From Aristolochia californica (Eukaryota > Streptophyta > Magnoliopsida > Piperales > Aristolochiaceae), in assembly GCA_029961685.1 (NCBI GenBank), contig JARWKL010000014.1, positions 20,470,452 through 20,534,451 on the forward strand: 64,000 bases of DNA, written 5' to 3'. The notes under the pieces are model-generated. The model was not told the DNA's origin. It ran no database searches and was given only the letters and a program-made list of their open reading frames with translations. Numbering within the stretch: the stretch's first letter is position 1; each line of letters starts with the position of its first letter. Position numbers and translations under genes: made by a program. Below, piece after piece: positions 26,801 to 39,043 of the stretch.

Positions 26801-26878
26801 TTAATTTGAAAATTTTAATTTTTTCTTCTCCTTGAAATTTTTGGATCGTTAGGTCATTTGCATCTTCAAGATGTTTCT
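23312..26878. repeat. Higher-order repeat copy with rearranged middle
   Basis: Members start at 23312 (H1), 23808 (H2), 24320 (H3-like start with H1-like end), 24832 (H2 again), 25343 and 25856 (P type) and 26368 (H7: CCACAACGCAACC, GTGGATTAC, AAGTGCGTTG). H1-H2 and H7 align with the 19747 copy at offsets of about 3.55-3.57 kb. The middle has been replaced by a duplicated dimer and two P monomers. The end of 25856 still carries the H6-type CCCAACTCACGTTAACGTG. Confidence 0.72.
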
Positions 26879-28923
26879 GGCATGCATATCCACCACATTT
26901 AAAAAATGTTAGGATCAATTTGGAACCTCTTTCTTATAAAATTCCACCAATCTATCTGGGATTGTACCCGTGGAATTTCCCCAACGTGGATAACAAAACT
27001 TTTGTGTTCATTTTTAGTGCGTGAAAATAATTTTCTTCACTCATCTTTATTATAGTTTTCAAATTCTTTTGCATACATAAACTCTAAAATTTTCATTTTG
27101 TTGTGATCTATATTTGCCTGATCTTTTTGTTTACGAGAAAACTGGGAGAGTGAAAAACTCATGTTTTAAAAAAAAATGAATATTCAAAATGGAAATGGAC
27201 AAATGGTGAGAGAGATAATTCCAAAAAGTATCTGTGATTCTTTAAGTCCGCCTTTTCGTAAAATAGGCAAAAAGTGGGTTGTTGTGCTCTGGTATATATC
27301 CTACTGCACGTTAACTTGAGAATTTTAATTTTTTCTACTCCTTGAAATTTTTGGATCAATAGATCATTTGCATCTTCAACGTGTTTCTGCCATGCATATC
27401 CACCACAATTAAAACATGTTAGGATCAATTAGGAGTCTCTTTCTTATAAAATTGCACCAAGCTATCTGGGGTTTTACGAGTGGAATTTCCCCAACGTGTA
27501 TAACAAAACTTTGGTGTTTATTTTTAGTGCGTGAAAATAATTTTCTTCTCTCACATTTATTGTAGATTTCAAATTCTTTTGCATACATAAACTCTAAAAT
27601 TTCCATTTTGTTATGATCTATATTTGCCTTATCTTTTTGTTTAGGAGAAAAATTGGGAGAGTGAAAAACTCAAGTTAGAAAAAAAAAATTAAACATCAAA
27701 AATGGAAATGTACAAATGCTGAGAGAGATAATTTGAAAAAGTTTCTGTGATTCTTTAGGTCCGCTTTTTTGTAAAATAGGCAAAAAGTGGGTTGTTTGGC
27801 TCTGGTATATAACCCACCTCACGTTAACTTGAGAATTTTAATTTTTTCTACTCCTTGAAATTTTTGGATCATTAGGTGATTTGCATCTTCAACATGTTTC
27901 TGGCATGCATATCCACCACATTTAAAACATGTTAGGATCAGTTAGCAATCTCTTTCTTATAAAATTCCACCAAGCTATCTGGGGTTGTACCAGTGGAATT
28001 TCCCCAACGTGGATAACAAAACTTTGGTGTTCATTTTTAGTGCCTGAAAATAATTTTCTTCACCCACATTTATGATAGTTTTCAAATTCTTTTGCATTCA
28101 TCAACTCTAAAACTTCCATTTTGTTGTGATCTATATTTGCCTTATCTTTTTGTTTACGAGAAAACTGGGAGAGTGAAAAACTCAAGTTTGAAAAAAAAAT
28201 TGAATATTCAAAATGGAAATGCACAAATGGTGAGAGAGATAATTCCAAAAAAGTATTAGTGATTCTTTAAGTCCGCCTTTTTGTAAAATAGGCAAAAAGT
28301 GGGTTGTTGTGCTCTGGTATATATCCTACCGCACGTTAACTTAAGAATTTTAATTTTTTCTACTCGAAATTTTTTGATCAATAGGTCATTTGCATCTTCA
28401 ACATGTTTCTGGCATGCATATCCACCACAATTATAACATGTTAGGATCAATTAGGAATCTCTTTCTTATAAAATTGCACCAAGCTATCTGGGGTTGTACG
28501 AGTGGAATTTTCCCAACGTGTATAACAAAACTTTGGTGTTTATTTTTAGTGCGTGAAAATATTTTTCTTCTCTCACATTTATTGTAGATTTCAAATTCTT
28601 TTGCATACATAAACTCTAAAATTTCCATTTTGTTAGGATCTATATTTGCCTTATCTTTTTGTTTAGGGAAAATCTGGGAGAGTGAAAAGCTCAAGTTTGA
28701 AAAAAAAAAATTAAACATCAAAAATGGAAATGCACAAATGCAGAGAGACATAATTTGAAAAAGTTTTTGTTATTCTTTAGGTCCGCTTTTTTGTAAAATA
28801 GGCACAAAGTGGGTTGTTTGCCTCTGGTATATATCCCACCTCACTTTAACTTGAGAATTTTAATTTTTTCTACTCCTTGAAATTTTTGGATCATTTGGTC
28901 ATTTGCATCTTCAACATGTTTCT
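26879..28923. repeat. H1-H2 dimer pair, start of a further repeat copy
   Basis: Members start at 26879 (H1, TTTGGAACCTC as in 23312), 27389 (H2), 27902 (H3-like start, H1-like ATTCAAAATGG end) and 28411 (H2). The dimer 26879-27901 is followed by a close dimer 27902-28923. This parallels 23312-24319 and 24320-25342, so the pair of dimers travels as a block. Confidence 0.74.
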
Positions 28924-28955
28924 GGCATGCATATCCACCACATTTAAAACATGTT
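28913..28955. repeat. Conserved inverted repeat around the landmark (reference example)
   Basis: AACATGTTT (28913-28921) and its reverse complement AAACATGTT (28947-28955) enclose a 25-base spacer, CTGGCATGCATATCCACC plus ACATTTA. The spacer itself holds the overlapping palindromes GCATGC and ATGCAT. The arrangement recurs in most of the ~127 monomers, with occasional arm substitutions. It could form a short hairpin or be a dimeric protein binding site. No known box is matched, so function is inference. Confidence 0.75.
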
Positions 28956-31465
28956 AGGATCAATTAGGAATCTCTTTCTTATAAAATTCCACCAAGCTAT
29001 CTAGGTTGTACCAGTGGAATTTCCCCAACGTGGATAACAAAACTTTGATGTTCATTTTTAGTGCCTGAAAATAATTTTCTTCACTCACATTTATGATAAT
29101 TTTCAAATTATTTTGCATTTATCAACTCTAAAATTTTTATTTTTTTGTGATCTATATTTGCCTTATCTTTTTGTTTACGAGAAAACTGGGAGAGTGAAAA
29201 ACTCAAGTTTGAAAAAAAAAATTAAACATCCAAAATGGAAATGTGAAAATGCTGAGAGAGATAATTCCAAAAAGTATCTGTGATTTTTTAGGTCCGCTTT
29301 TTTGTAAAATAGGCAAAAAGTGGGTTGTTGTGCTCTGGTATATATCCTACCGCACGTTAACTTGAGAATTGTAATTTTTTCTACTCCTTGAAATTTTTGG
29401 ATCATTAGGTCATTTGCATCTTCGACATGTTTCTGGCATGCATATCCACGACATTTAAAACATGTTAGGATCAATTAGGAATCTCTTTCTTATAAAATTC
29501 CACCAAGCTATCTGGGGTTATACGAGTGGAATTTCCCCAACGTGTATAACAAACCTTTGGTGTTCATTTTAAGTGCGTGAAAATAATTTTCTTCACTCAC
29601 ATTTATTATAGATTTCAAATTCTTTTGTATGCATAAACTCTAAAATTTCCATTTTGTTATAATCTATATTTGCCTTATGTTTTTGTTTACGAGAAAACGG
29701 GGAGAGTTAAAACTCAAGTTTGAAAAAAAAAAATTGAACATCCAAAATGGAAATGCAGAAATGTTGAGAGAGATAATTCCAAAAAGTATTTTTGATTTTT
29801 TTTTCCGCTTTTTTGTAAAATAGGCAAAAAGTGGGTTGCTTGGCTGTGGTAAATATCCCACCGCACGCTAACTTGAGAATTTTAATTTTATCTTCTCGAA
29901 ATTTTTGGATCATAAATCATTTGCATCTTCAACATGTTTTGGCATGCATATGCATCACATTTAAAACATGTTAGGATCAATTAGGAATCTCTTTCTTATA
30001 AAATTCCACAAGGCAACCCGGGGTTGTACCACTGGAATTTCTCCAATGTGGACAACAAAACTATGGTGTTGTCAAAAATTTTTTCTTCCCTCACATTTAC
30101 TGTAGTTTACAAATTCTTTTGCACACATAAATTCTAAAATTTCCATTTTTTTGTGATCTACATTTGCCTTGTATTTTTATTTTCGAAAAAACTTGGGAGA
30201 GTGAAAAACTCAAGTTCGAAAAAAAAAAATTGAGCATCCAAATTGGAAATGTACAAATGCTGAGAGAGATAATTCACAAGAGCATCTGTGATTTTTTAGG
30301 TCCGGTTTTTTGTAAAATAGGCAAAAAAGGGTAGTTTGGCTCTAGTAAATATCCCACCGCACGTTAACTTGAGAATTTTAATTTTTTCTACTCCTTGGAA
30401 TTTTTGGATCATTAGGCCATTTGCATCTTCAACATGTTTCTGGCATGCATATGCAACACATTTAAAACATGTTAGGATCAATTAGGAATCTCTTTCTTAT
30501 AAAATTCCACCAAGCAACCTGGGGTTGTACCAGTGGAATTTCTCCAATGTGATAACAAAACTTTGGTGTTCATTTTTAGTGCGTGAAAATAATTTTCTTC
30601 TCTCACATTTATTATACTTTTCAAATTATTTTTCATACATGAACTGTAAAATTTCCATTTTGTTGTGATCTACTATTGCCTTATATTTTAGTTTTCGAGA
30701 AAACTTGGGAGAGCGAAAAACTCAGGTTCGAAAAAAAAAAATTAAGCATCCAAAAAGGAAATGCACAAATGCTGAGAGAGATAATTCCAAAAAGTATTTG
30801 TGATTTTTTAGGTCCGGTTTTTTGTAAAATAGGCAAAAAGTGGGTTGTTTGGCTCTGCTAAATATCCCTCTGCACGTAAACTTGAGAATTTAAATTCTTT
30901 CTACTCCTTGAAAACTTTGGATCATTAGGTCATTTGCGTCTTGAAGATGTTTATGGCATGCATATCCACCACATTTAAAACATGTTAGGATCAATTAGGA
31001 ATCTCTTTTTTATAAAATTCCACCAAGCAACCTGGGGTTGTACCAGTGGAATTTCTCCAACGTGGATAACAAAACTTTGGTGTTCATTTTTAGTGCGTGA
31101 AATTAATTTTCTTCACTCACATTTATTATACTTTTCAAATTATTTTTCATACATAAACTCAAAATTTTCCATTTTTTTGTGATCTATATTTGCCTTATAT
31201 TTTTGTTTACGAGAAAACTAGGAAAGTGAAAAACGCAGGTTTGAAAAAAAAAATCAAAGATTCAAAATGTAAATGCACAAATTCTGAGAGAGATAATTCA
31301 AAAAAGTATATGCGATTCTCTAAGTCCACTTTTTTGAAAAATAGGCAAAAAGTTGGTTGTTGTGCTCTATACATATCCTACCACACGTTAACTTGAGAAT
31401 TTTAATTTTTTCTACTCGTTGAAATTTTTGGATCATTAGGTCATTTGCATCTTCAACATGTTTCT
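28924..31465. repeat. Satellite block with P-type monomers, partly duplicated from 24.9-26.1 kb
   Basis: Monomers start at 28924, 29435, 29941, 30442 and 30955. The stretch from about 30090 to 31150 matches 24990-26060 at an offset of 5.1 kb (ten monomers). Shared variants are TACTGTAGTTTACAAATTC, AATTCACAA, AAAAAAGGGTAGTTTGG, ATATGCAACACATTT, TATTTTAGTTTTCGAG and CTCAGGTTCG. Monomer 29941 is 501 bases: GTGTTGTCAAAAATTTTTTC near 30066 replaces the usual GTGTTCATTTTTAGTGCGTGAAAATAATTTTC. Confidence 0.75.
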
Positions 31466-34400
31466 GGCATGCATATCCACCACAATTAAAACATGTTAGG
31501 ATCAATTAGGAATCTCTTTCTTATAAAATTCCACCAAGCAACCTGGGGTTGTACCAGTGGAATTTCTCCAACTTGTATAACAAAACTTTGGTGTTCATTT
31601 TTAGTGCGTGAAAATAATTTTCTTCTCTCACATTTATTATAGATTTCAAATTCTTTTGCATACATAAACTCTAAAATTTCCATTTTGTTGTGATCTATAT
31701 TTGCCTTATCTTTTGATTTACAAGAAAACTGGGAGAGTCAAAAACTCAAGTTTGAAAAAAAAAAATTGAACATCCAAAATGGAAAGGTACAAATGCTGAG
31801 AGAGATAATTCCAAAAAGTATCGGTGATTTTTTAGGTCCGTTTTTTTGTAAAATAGGCAAAAAGTGGGTTGTTTGGCTCAGCTGAATATCCCACCACACG
31901 TTAACTTGAAAATTTTAATTCTTTCTACTCGACATTTTTGGATCATTAGGTCATTTGCATCTTCAACATGTTCCTGGCATGCATATCCACCACATTGAAA
32001 ACATGTTAGGATCAATTAGGAATCTCTTTCTTATAAAATTCCACCAAGCAACCTGGGGTTGTACCAGTGGAATTTCTCCAACGTGGATAACAAAACTTTG
32101 GTGTTCATTTTTAGTGCGTGAAAATAATTTTCTTCTCTCACATTTATTATAGTTTTCAAAATCTTTTGCATACATAAACTCTAAAATTTCCGTTTTGTTG
32201 TGACCTACATTTGCCTTATATTTTTGTTTTCGAGAAAACTTGGGAGAGTGAAAAACTCAAGTTCGAATAAAAAAATTAAGTATCCAAAATGAAATGCACA
32301 AATGCTGATAGAGATAATTCCAAAAAGTATCTGTGATTTTTTAGGTCTGCTTTTTTGTAAAATAGGCAAAAAGTGGGTTGCTTGGCTGTGGTCAAAGATC
32401 CCACCGCACGTTAACTTGAGAATTTTAATTTTTTCTACTCCTTGAAATTTTTGGATCATTAGGTCATTTGCATCTTCAACATATTTCTGGCATGCTTATC
32501 CACCACATTTAAAACATGTTATGATCAATTTGGAATCTCTTTCTTATAAAATTCCACCAAGCTATCTGGGGTTGTACGAGTGGAATTTCCCCAACGTGCA
32601 TAACAAAACTTTGGTGTTCATTTTTAGTGCGTGAAAATAATTTTCTTCACTCACTTTTATTATAGTTTTAAAATTCTTTTGCATACATAAACTCTAAAAT
32701 TTTCATTTTGTTGTGATCGATATTTGCCTTCTCTTTTTGTTTACGAGAAAACTAGGAGAGTGAAAAACTCAAGTTTGAAAAAAAAAGTTAAACATCCAAA
32801 ACGGAAATGCACAAATGCTGAGAGAGATAATTCCAAAAAGTATCTGTGATTTTTTAGGTCCGATTTTTTGTAAAATAGGCAAAAAGTGGGTTGTTTGACT
32901 GTGGTATATATCCCACCCCACGTTAACTTGAGAATTTTAATTTTTTCTTCTTCTTCAAATTTTTGGATCATTAGGTCATTTGCATCTTCAACATGTTTCT
33001 GGCATGCATATCCACCACATTTAAAACATGTTAGGATCAATTAGAAATCTCTTTCTTATAAAATTCCACCAAGCTACCTAGGGTTGTACCAGTGGAATTT
33101 CTCCAACGTGGATAAAAAAACTTTGGTGTTCATTTTTAGTGCGTGATAATAATTTTCTTCACTCACATTTATTATAGTTTTCAAATTATTTTGCATACAT
33201 AAACTCTAAAATTTCCGTTTTGTTGTGATCTACATTTGCCTTATATTTTTGTTTTCGAGAAAACTTGGGAGAGAGAAAAACTCAAGTTCAAAAAAAAAAT
33301 TAAGTATCCAAAATGGAAATGCACAAATGCTGAGAGAGATAATTCCAAAAAGTATTTGTGATTTTTTAGGTCCTCTTTTTTGTGAAATAGGCAAAAAGTG
33401 GGTTGTTTGGCTCAGCTAAATATCCCACCGCACGTTAACTTGAAAATTTTAATTCTTTCTACTCCTTGAAATTTTTGGATCATTAGGTCATTTGCATCTT
33501 CAACATGTTTCTTTCATGCATATTCACCACATTTAAAACATGTTAGGGTCAATTTGGAATCTCTTTCTTCTAAATTCCACCAAGCAACCTGGGGTTGTAC
33601 CAATGCAATTTCTCGAACGTGGATAACAAAACTTTCGTGTTCATTTTTAATGCGTGAAAATAATTTTATTCTCTCACATTTATTATAGTTTTCAAATTCT
33701 TTTGCATACATAAACTCTAAAATTTCTATTTTTTTGTGATCTACATTTTCCTTTTATTTTTGTTTTCAAGAAAACTTGGGAGAGTGAAAAACTCAAGTTC
33801 GAAAAAAAAAATTGAGCATCCAAATTGGAAATGCACAAATGCTAAGGGAGATAATTCCAAAAAGTATCTATGATTTTTTAGGTCCGCTATTTTGTAAAAT
33901 AGGAAAAAAGTGGGATGTTTGGCTCTGGTAAATATCCTACTGCACGTTAACTTGAGAAATTTAATTTTTTCTACTCGAAATTTTTGGGTCATTAGGTCAA
34001 TTGCATCTTCAACATGTTTTTGGCATGCATATCCATCACATTTAAAACATGTTATGATCAATTTGGAATCTCTTTCTTATAAAATTCCACCAAGCTATCC
34101 TGGGTTGTCCTAGTGGAATTTCCCCAACGTGGATAACAAAACTTTGGTGTTCATTTTTAGTGCGTGAAAATAATTTTTTTCACTCACATTTACTATAGTT
34201 TTCAAATTATTTTGCATACATAAACTCTAAAATTTCCGTTTTGTTGTGATCAATATTTGCCTTATCTTTTTGTTTACGAGAAAACTGGGAGAGTGAAAAA
34301 CTCAAGTTTCAAAAAAAAAATTAAACATCCAAAATGGAAATGCACAAATGCTGAGAGAGATAATTCCAAAAAGTATCTGTGATTTTTTAGGTCTGCTTTT

Positions 34401-35037
34401 TTGTAAAATGGGCAAAAAGTGGGTTGTTTGGCTGTGGTAAATATCCCACCCCATGTTAACTTGAGTATTTTAATTTTTTCTTCTTCTTCAAATCTTTGGT
34501 CATTTGCATCTTCAACATGTTTCTGGCATGCATATCCACCACATTTAAAACATTTTAGGATCAATTAGAAATCTCTTTCTTATAAAATTCCACCAAGCAA
34601 CCTGGGGTTGTACCAGTGGAATTTCTCGAACGTGGATAACAAAACTTTCGTGTTCATTTTTAGTGCATGAAAATAATTTTGTTCTCTCACATTTATTATA
34701 GTTTTCAAATTCTTTTGCATACATAAACTCTAAAATTTCTATTTTTTTGTGATCTACATTTTCCTTATATTTTTGTTTTCAAGAAAACTTAGGAGAGTGA
34801 AAAACTCAAGTTCGAAAAAAAAAATTGAGCATCCAAAATGGAAATGCACAAATGCTAGGAGAGATAATACCAAAAAGTATCTATGATTTTTTAGGTCCGT
34901 TTTTTTGTAAAATAGGAAAAAAGTGGGTTGTTTGGCTCTGGTAAATATCCCACCGCACGTTAACTTGAGAAATTTAATTTTTTCTACTCCTTGAAATTTT
35001 TGGATCATTAGGTCATTTGCATCTTCAACATGTTTTT
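31466..35037. repeat. Satellite block, seven monomers, P type predominant
   Basis: Monomers start at 31466, 31976, 32489, 33001, 33513, 34022 and 34525. Member 31466 pairs with 35038 at an offset of 3572 bases: both have CCAACTTGTATAAC or CCAAGTTGTATAAC, TAGATTTC and ATCTTTTGRTTTACAAG. Members 33513 and 34525 share TTCTCGAACGTGG, CTTTCGTGTTC and TTTTCAAG. Member 34022 is 503 bases, with a nine-base loss at TTTGGTCATTTGC near 34496. Confidence 0.78.
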
Positions 35038-35077
35038 GGCATGCATATCCACCACATTTAAAACATGTTAGGATCAA
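34754..35077 (-). other. Example of the recurrent ~100-codon minus-strand frame, judged not a gene
   Basis: This is the common 99-107 codon frame that begins near TGTTTTAAATGTGGTGG and contains CFKCGGYACQKH. It opens with TTG, not ATG, in the copies I checked. It ends at different places according to A-tract length. The cysteine pattern (C-x2-C-x4-C-x2-H) is not the CCHC zinc-knuckle spacing (C-x2-C-x4-H-x4-C). The monomer length is not a multiple of three, so the frame cannot run through the array. Confidence 0.7.
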
Positions 35078-38000
35078 TTAGGAATCTCTTTCTTATAAAA
35101 TTCCACCAAGCAACCTGGGGTTGTACCAGTGGAATTTCTCCAAGTTGTATAACAAAACTTTGTTGTTCACTTTTAGTGCGTGAAAATAATTTTCTTCTCT
35201 CACATTTATTATAGATTTCAAATTCTTTTGCATACATAAACTCTAAAATTTCCATTTTGTTGTGATCTATTTGCCTTATCTTTTGGTTTACAAGAAAACT
35301 GGGAGAGCGAAAAACTCAAGTTTCAAAAAAAAAATTAAACATCCAAAATGGAAATGCACAAATTCTGAGAGAGATAATTCAAAAAAGTATCTATGATTTT
35401 TTAGGTCCGCTTTTTTGTAAAATAGAGAAAAAGTGGGTTGTTTGGCTGTGGTAAATATCCCACCCCATTTTAACTTGAGAATTTTTATTTTTTCTTCTTC
35501 TTAAAATTTTTGGATCATTAGGTCATTTGCATCTTCAACATGTTTCTGGCATGCATATCCACCACATTTAAAACATGTTAGGATCAATTAGATATCTCTT
35601 TCTTATAAAATTTCGCCAAGCAACCTGAGGTTGTACCTGTGGAATTTCTCCAACGTGGATAACAAAACTTTGGTGTTAATTTTTAGTGCGTGAAAATATT
35701 TTCTTCTCTCACATTTATTATAGTTTTCAAATTCTTTTGCATACATAAACTCTAAAATTTCCTTTTTGTTGTGATCTACATTTGCCTTATATTTTTGTCT
35801 TCGATAAAACTTGGGAGAGTGAAAAACTCAAGTTCGAAAAAAAAAAATTAAGCATCCAAAATGGAAATGCACAAATGCTGAGAGAGATAATTCCAAAAAG
35901 TATTTGTGATTTTTTAGGTCCTCATTTTTGTAAAATAGGCAAAAAGGGGGTTGGTTGGCTTAGCTAAATATCCCACCGCACGTTAACTTGAAAATTTTAA
36001 TTCTTTCTACTCGAAATTTTTGGATCATTAGGTCATTTGCATCTTCAACATGTTTCTTGCCTGCATATCCACCACATTTAAAACATGTTAGGATCAATTT
36101 GGAATCTCTTTGTTATAAAATTCCACCAAGCAACTTGGGGTTGTACCAGTGGAATTTCTCCAACGTGGATAACAAAACTTTGGTGTTCATTTTTAGTGCG
36201 TGAAAATAATTTTATTCTCTCACATTTATTATAGTTTTCAAATTCTTCTGCATACATAAACTCTAAAATTTCTAAGTTGTTGTGATCTACATTTTTCTTA
36301 TATTTTTTTTTTCAAGAATACTTGGGTGAGTGAAAAACTCAAGTTCGAAAAAAAAAATTGAGCCTCCAAATTGGAAATGCACAAATGCTAAGAGAGATAA
36401 TTCCAAAAAGTGTTTGTGATTTTTTAGGTATGTTTTTTTGTAAAATAGGAAAAAAGTGGATTGTTTGGCTGTGGTAAATATCCCACCGCACGTTAACTTG
36501 AGAAACTTAAATTTTTCTACTCCTTTAAATTTTTGGATCATTAGGTCATTTCCATCTTCAACATGTTTCTGGCATGCATATCGACCACATTTAAAACATG
36601 TTATGTTTAAATTGGAATCTCTTTCTTCTAAACTTCCATGAAGCTATCTGGGGTTGTACCAGTGGAATTTCCCCAATGTGGATAACAAAACGTTGGTGTT
36701 CATTTTAAGTGCCTGAAAATGATTTTCTTCACTCACATTTATTATTGTTTTCAAATTCTTTTGCATACATAAACTCTAAAATTTCCATTTGTGCGTGATC
36801 TATATTTGCCTAATCTTTTTGTTTACGAGAAAATTGGGAGAGTGAAAAACTCAAGTTTGAAAAAAAAAAAATTGAACATCCAAAAAGTGAGTTGTTTGGC
36901 TTTGGTAAATATCCCTCCCCATGTTAACTTGAGAATTTTAATTTTTTCTTCGTCTAGACATTTTTGGATCATTAGGTCATTTGCATCTTCAAGTTGTTTT
37001 TCGCATGCATATCCACCACATTTAAAACATGTTAGGATCAATTAGGAATCTCTTTCTTATAAAATTCCACCAAGCAACTTGGGGTTGTACCAGTGGAATT
37101 TCTCCAACGTGGATAACAAAACTTTGGTGTTCATTTTTAGTGGATGAAAATAATTTTCTTGTCTCACATTTATTATAGTTTTCAAATTCTTTTGCATACA
37201 TAAACTCTAAAATTTCCATTTTGTTGTGATCTACATTTGCCTTATATTTTTGTTTTCGAGAAAACTTGGGAGAGTGAAAAAATCAAGTTCAAAAAAAAAA
37301 ATTACGCATCCAAAATGGAAATGCACAAATGCTTTGAGAGATAATTCCAAAAAATATCTGTGATTTTTTAGGTCCGCTTTTTGTAAAATAGGCAAAAAGT
37401 GGGTTGTTTGGTAAATTTTCCACTGCATGTTAACTTGAGAATTTTAATTCTTCCTACTCCGAGAAATTTTTAGATCATTAGGTCAATTGCATCTTCAAAA
37501 TTTTTCTGGCATGCATATCTACCACATTTAAAACATGTTATGATCAATTTGGAATCTCTTTCTTATAAAATTCCACCTTGCTATCTAGGGTCGTACTAGT
37601 GGAATTTCCCCAAAGTGGATAACAAAAATTTTGTGTCCATTTTTAGTGCGTGAAAATAATTTTTATCACTCATATTTATTATAGTTTTCAAATTATTTTG
37701 CATACATAAACTCTAAAATTTCCATTTTGTTGTGATCTATATTTGCCTAATCTTTTTGTTTACGAGAAAACTGAGAGAGTGAAAAACGCAAGTTTGAAAA
37801 AAAAAATTAAACCTTCAAAATGTAAATACACAAATGTTGAGAGAGATAATTCCAAAAAGTATTTAAGATTCTTTAAGTCCGTTTTTTTGTAAAATAGGCA
37901 AAAAGTGGGTTGTATGGCATTGGTATATATCCCACCGCACGTTAACTTGAGAATTTTAATTTTTCTAATTCCTTGAAATTTTTGGATCATTAGGTCATTT

Positions 38001-39043
38001 GCATCTTCATCATGTGTCTGGCATGCATATCCAGCACATTTAAAACATGTTACGATCAAATAGGAATCTCTTTCCTATAAAATTCCACCAAGCTATCTGG
38101 GGTTGTACCAGTGGAATTTCCCAAACGTGGATAAAAGAACTTTGGTGTTAATTTTTAGTGCGTGAAAATAATTTTCTTCACTCACATTTATTATAGTTTT
38201 CAAATTCTTTTGCATACATCAACTCTAAAATTTCCATTTTTTTGTGATCTATATTTGTCTTATCTTTTGTTTACGACAAATCTGGGATAGTGAAAAACTC
38301 AAGTTTGAAAAAAAAAATTAAACATCCAAAATGGATATGCACAAATGCTGAGTGATATAATTCCAAAAAGGATCTGTGATTTTTTAGGTCCGCTTTTTTG
38401 TAAAATAGGCAAAAACTGGGTTTTTTGGCTTTGGTAAATATCCCTCCCCACGTTAACTTGAGAATTTTAATTTTTTCTTCTTCTTGACATTTTTGGATCA
38501 TTAGGTCATTTACATCTTCAACATGTTTTTGGTATGCATATTCACCACACTTAAAACATGTTAGGATTAATTATGAATCTCTTTCTTATAAAATTCCACC
38601 AAGCAACTTGGGGTTGTACCAGTGGAATATATCCAACGTGGATAACAAACCTTTGGTGATCATTTTTAGTGTGTGAAAATAATTTTCTTCACTCACATTT
38701 ATTATAGTTTTCAAATTCTTTTGCATACATAAACTCTAAAATTTCCATTTTGTTGTGATCTAAATTTCCCTTATCTTTTTGTTTACGAGAAAATTGGGAA
38801 AGTGGAAAATACAGGTTTGAAAAAAAAAAATTAAACATTCAAAATGTAAATGCACAAATGCTGAGAGAGATAATTCCAAAAAGTATCTGCGATTCTCTAA
38901 GTCTGCTTTTTTGAAAAATAGGAAAAAAGTGGGTTGTTGTGCTCTGTTATATATCCTACCGCACGTCAACTTGAGAATTTTAATTTTTTCTACTCCGAGA
39001 AATTTTTGGATAATTAGATCATTAGCATCTTCAACACGTTTCT
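35038..39043. repeat. Satellite block, eight monomers including one truncated
   Basis: Monomers start at 35038, 35548, 36058, 36571 (431 bases), 37002, 37508, 38020 and 38531. Members 37508 and 38531 have H5-like AATGTAAAT. Member 36058 has TTTTTTTTTCAAG and TATTCTCTCAC, as in 33513. No monomer here belongs to H2, H6 or H7. Confidence 0.8.
36571..37001. repeat. 431-base truncated monomer (deletion of ~80 bases)
   Basis: GAACATCCAAAA at 36874-36885 passes directly to AGTGAGTTGTTTGGC. The segment TGGAAATGCAC...AAAATAGGC is absent. CAAAA (36881-36885) is present on both sides of the breakpoint in normal monomers, so the junction has five bases of microhomology. Confidence 0.87.

Noticed and set aside
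30720..30740. RNA polymerase III B box (CAGGTTCGAAAA)
   Set aside because: It resembles GGTTCGANNCC only in the first seven bases and lacks the final CC. No A box or tRNA/SINE structure is present.
34754..35077. CFKCGGYACQKH as a retroviral-type zinc knuckle
   Set aside because: The spacing is C-x2-C-x4-C-x2-H, not C-x2-C-x4-H-x4-C. No gag, protease or reverse transcriptase motif is found nearby on either strand.
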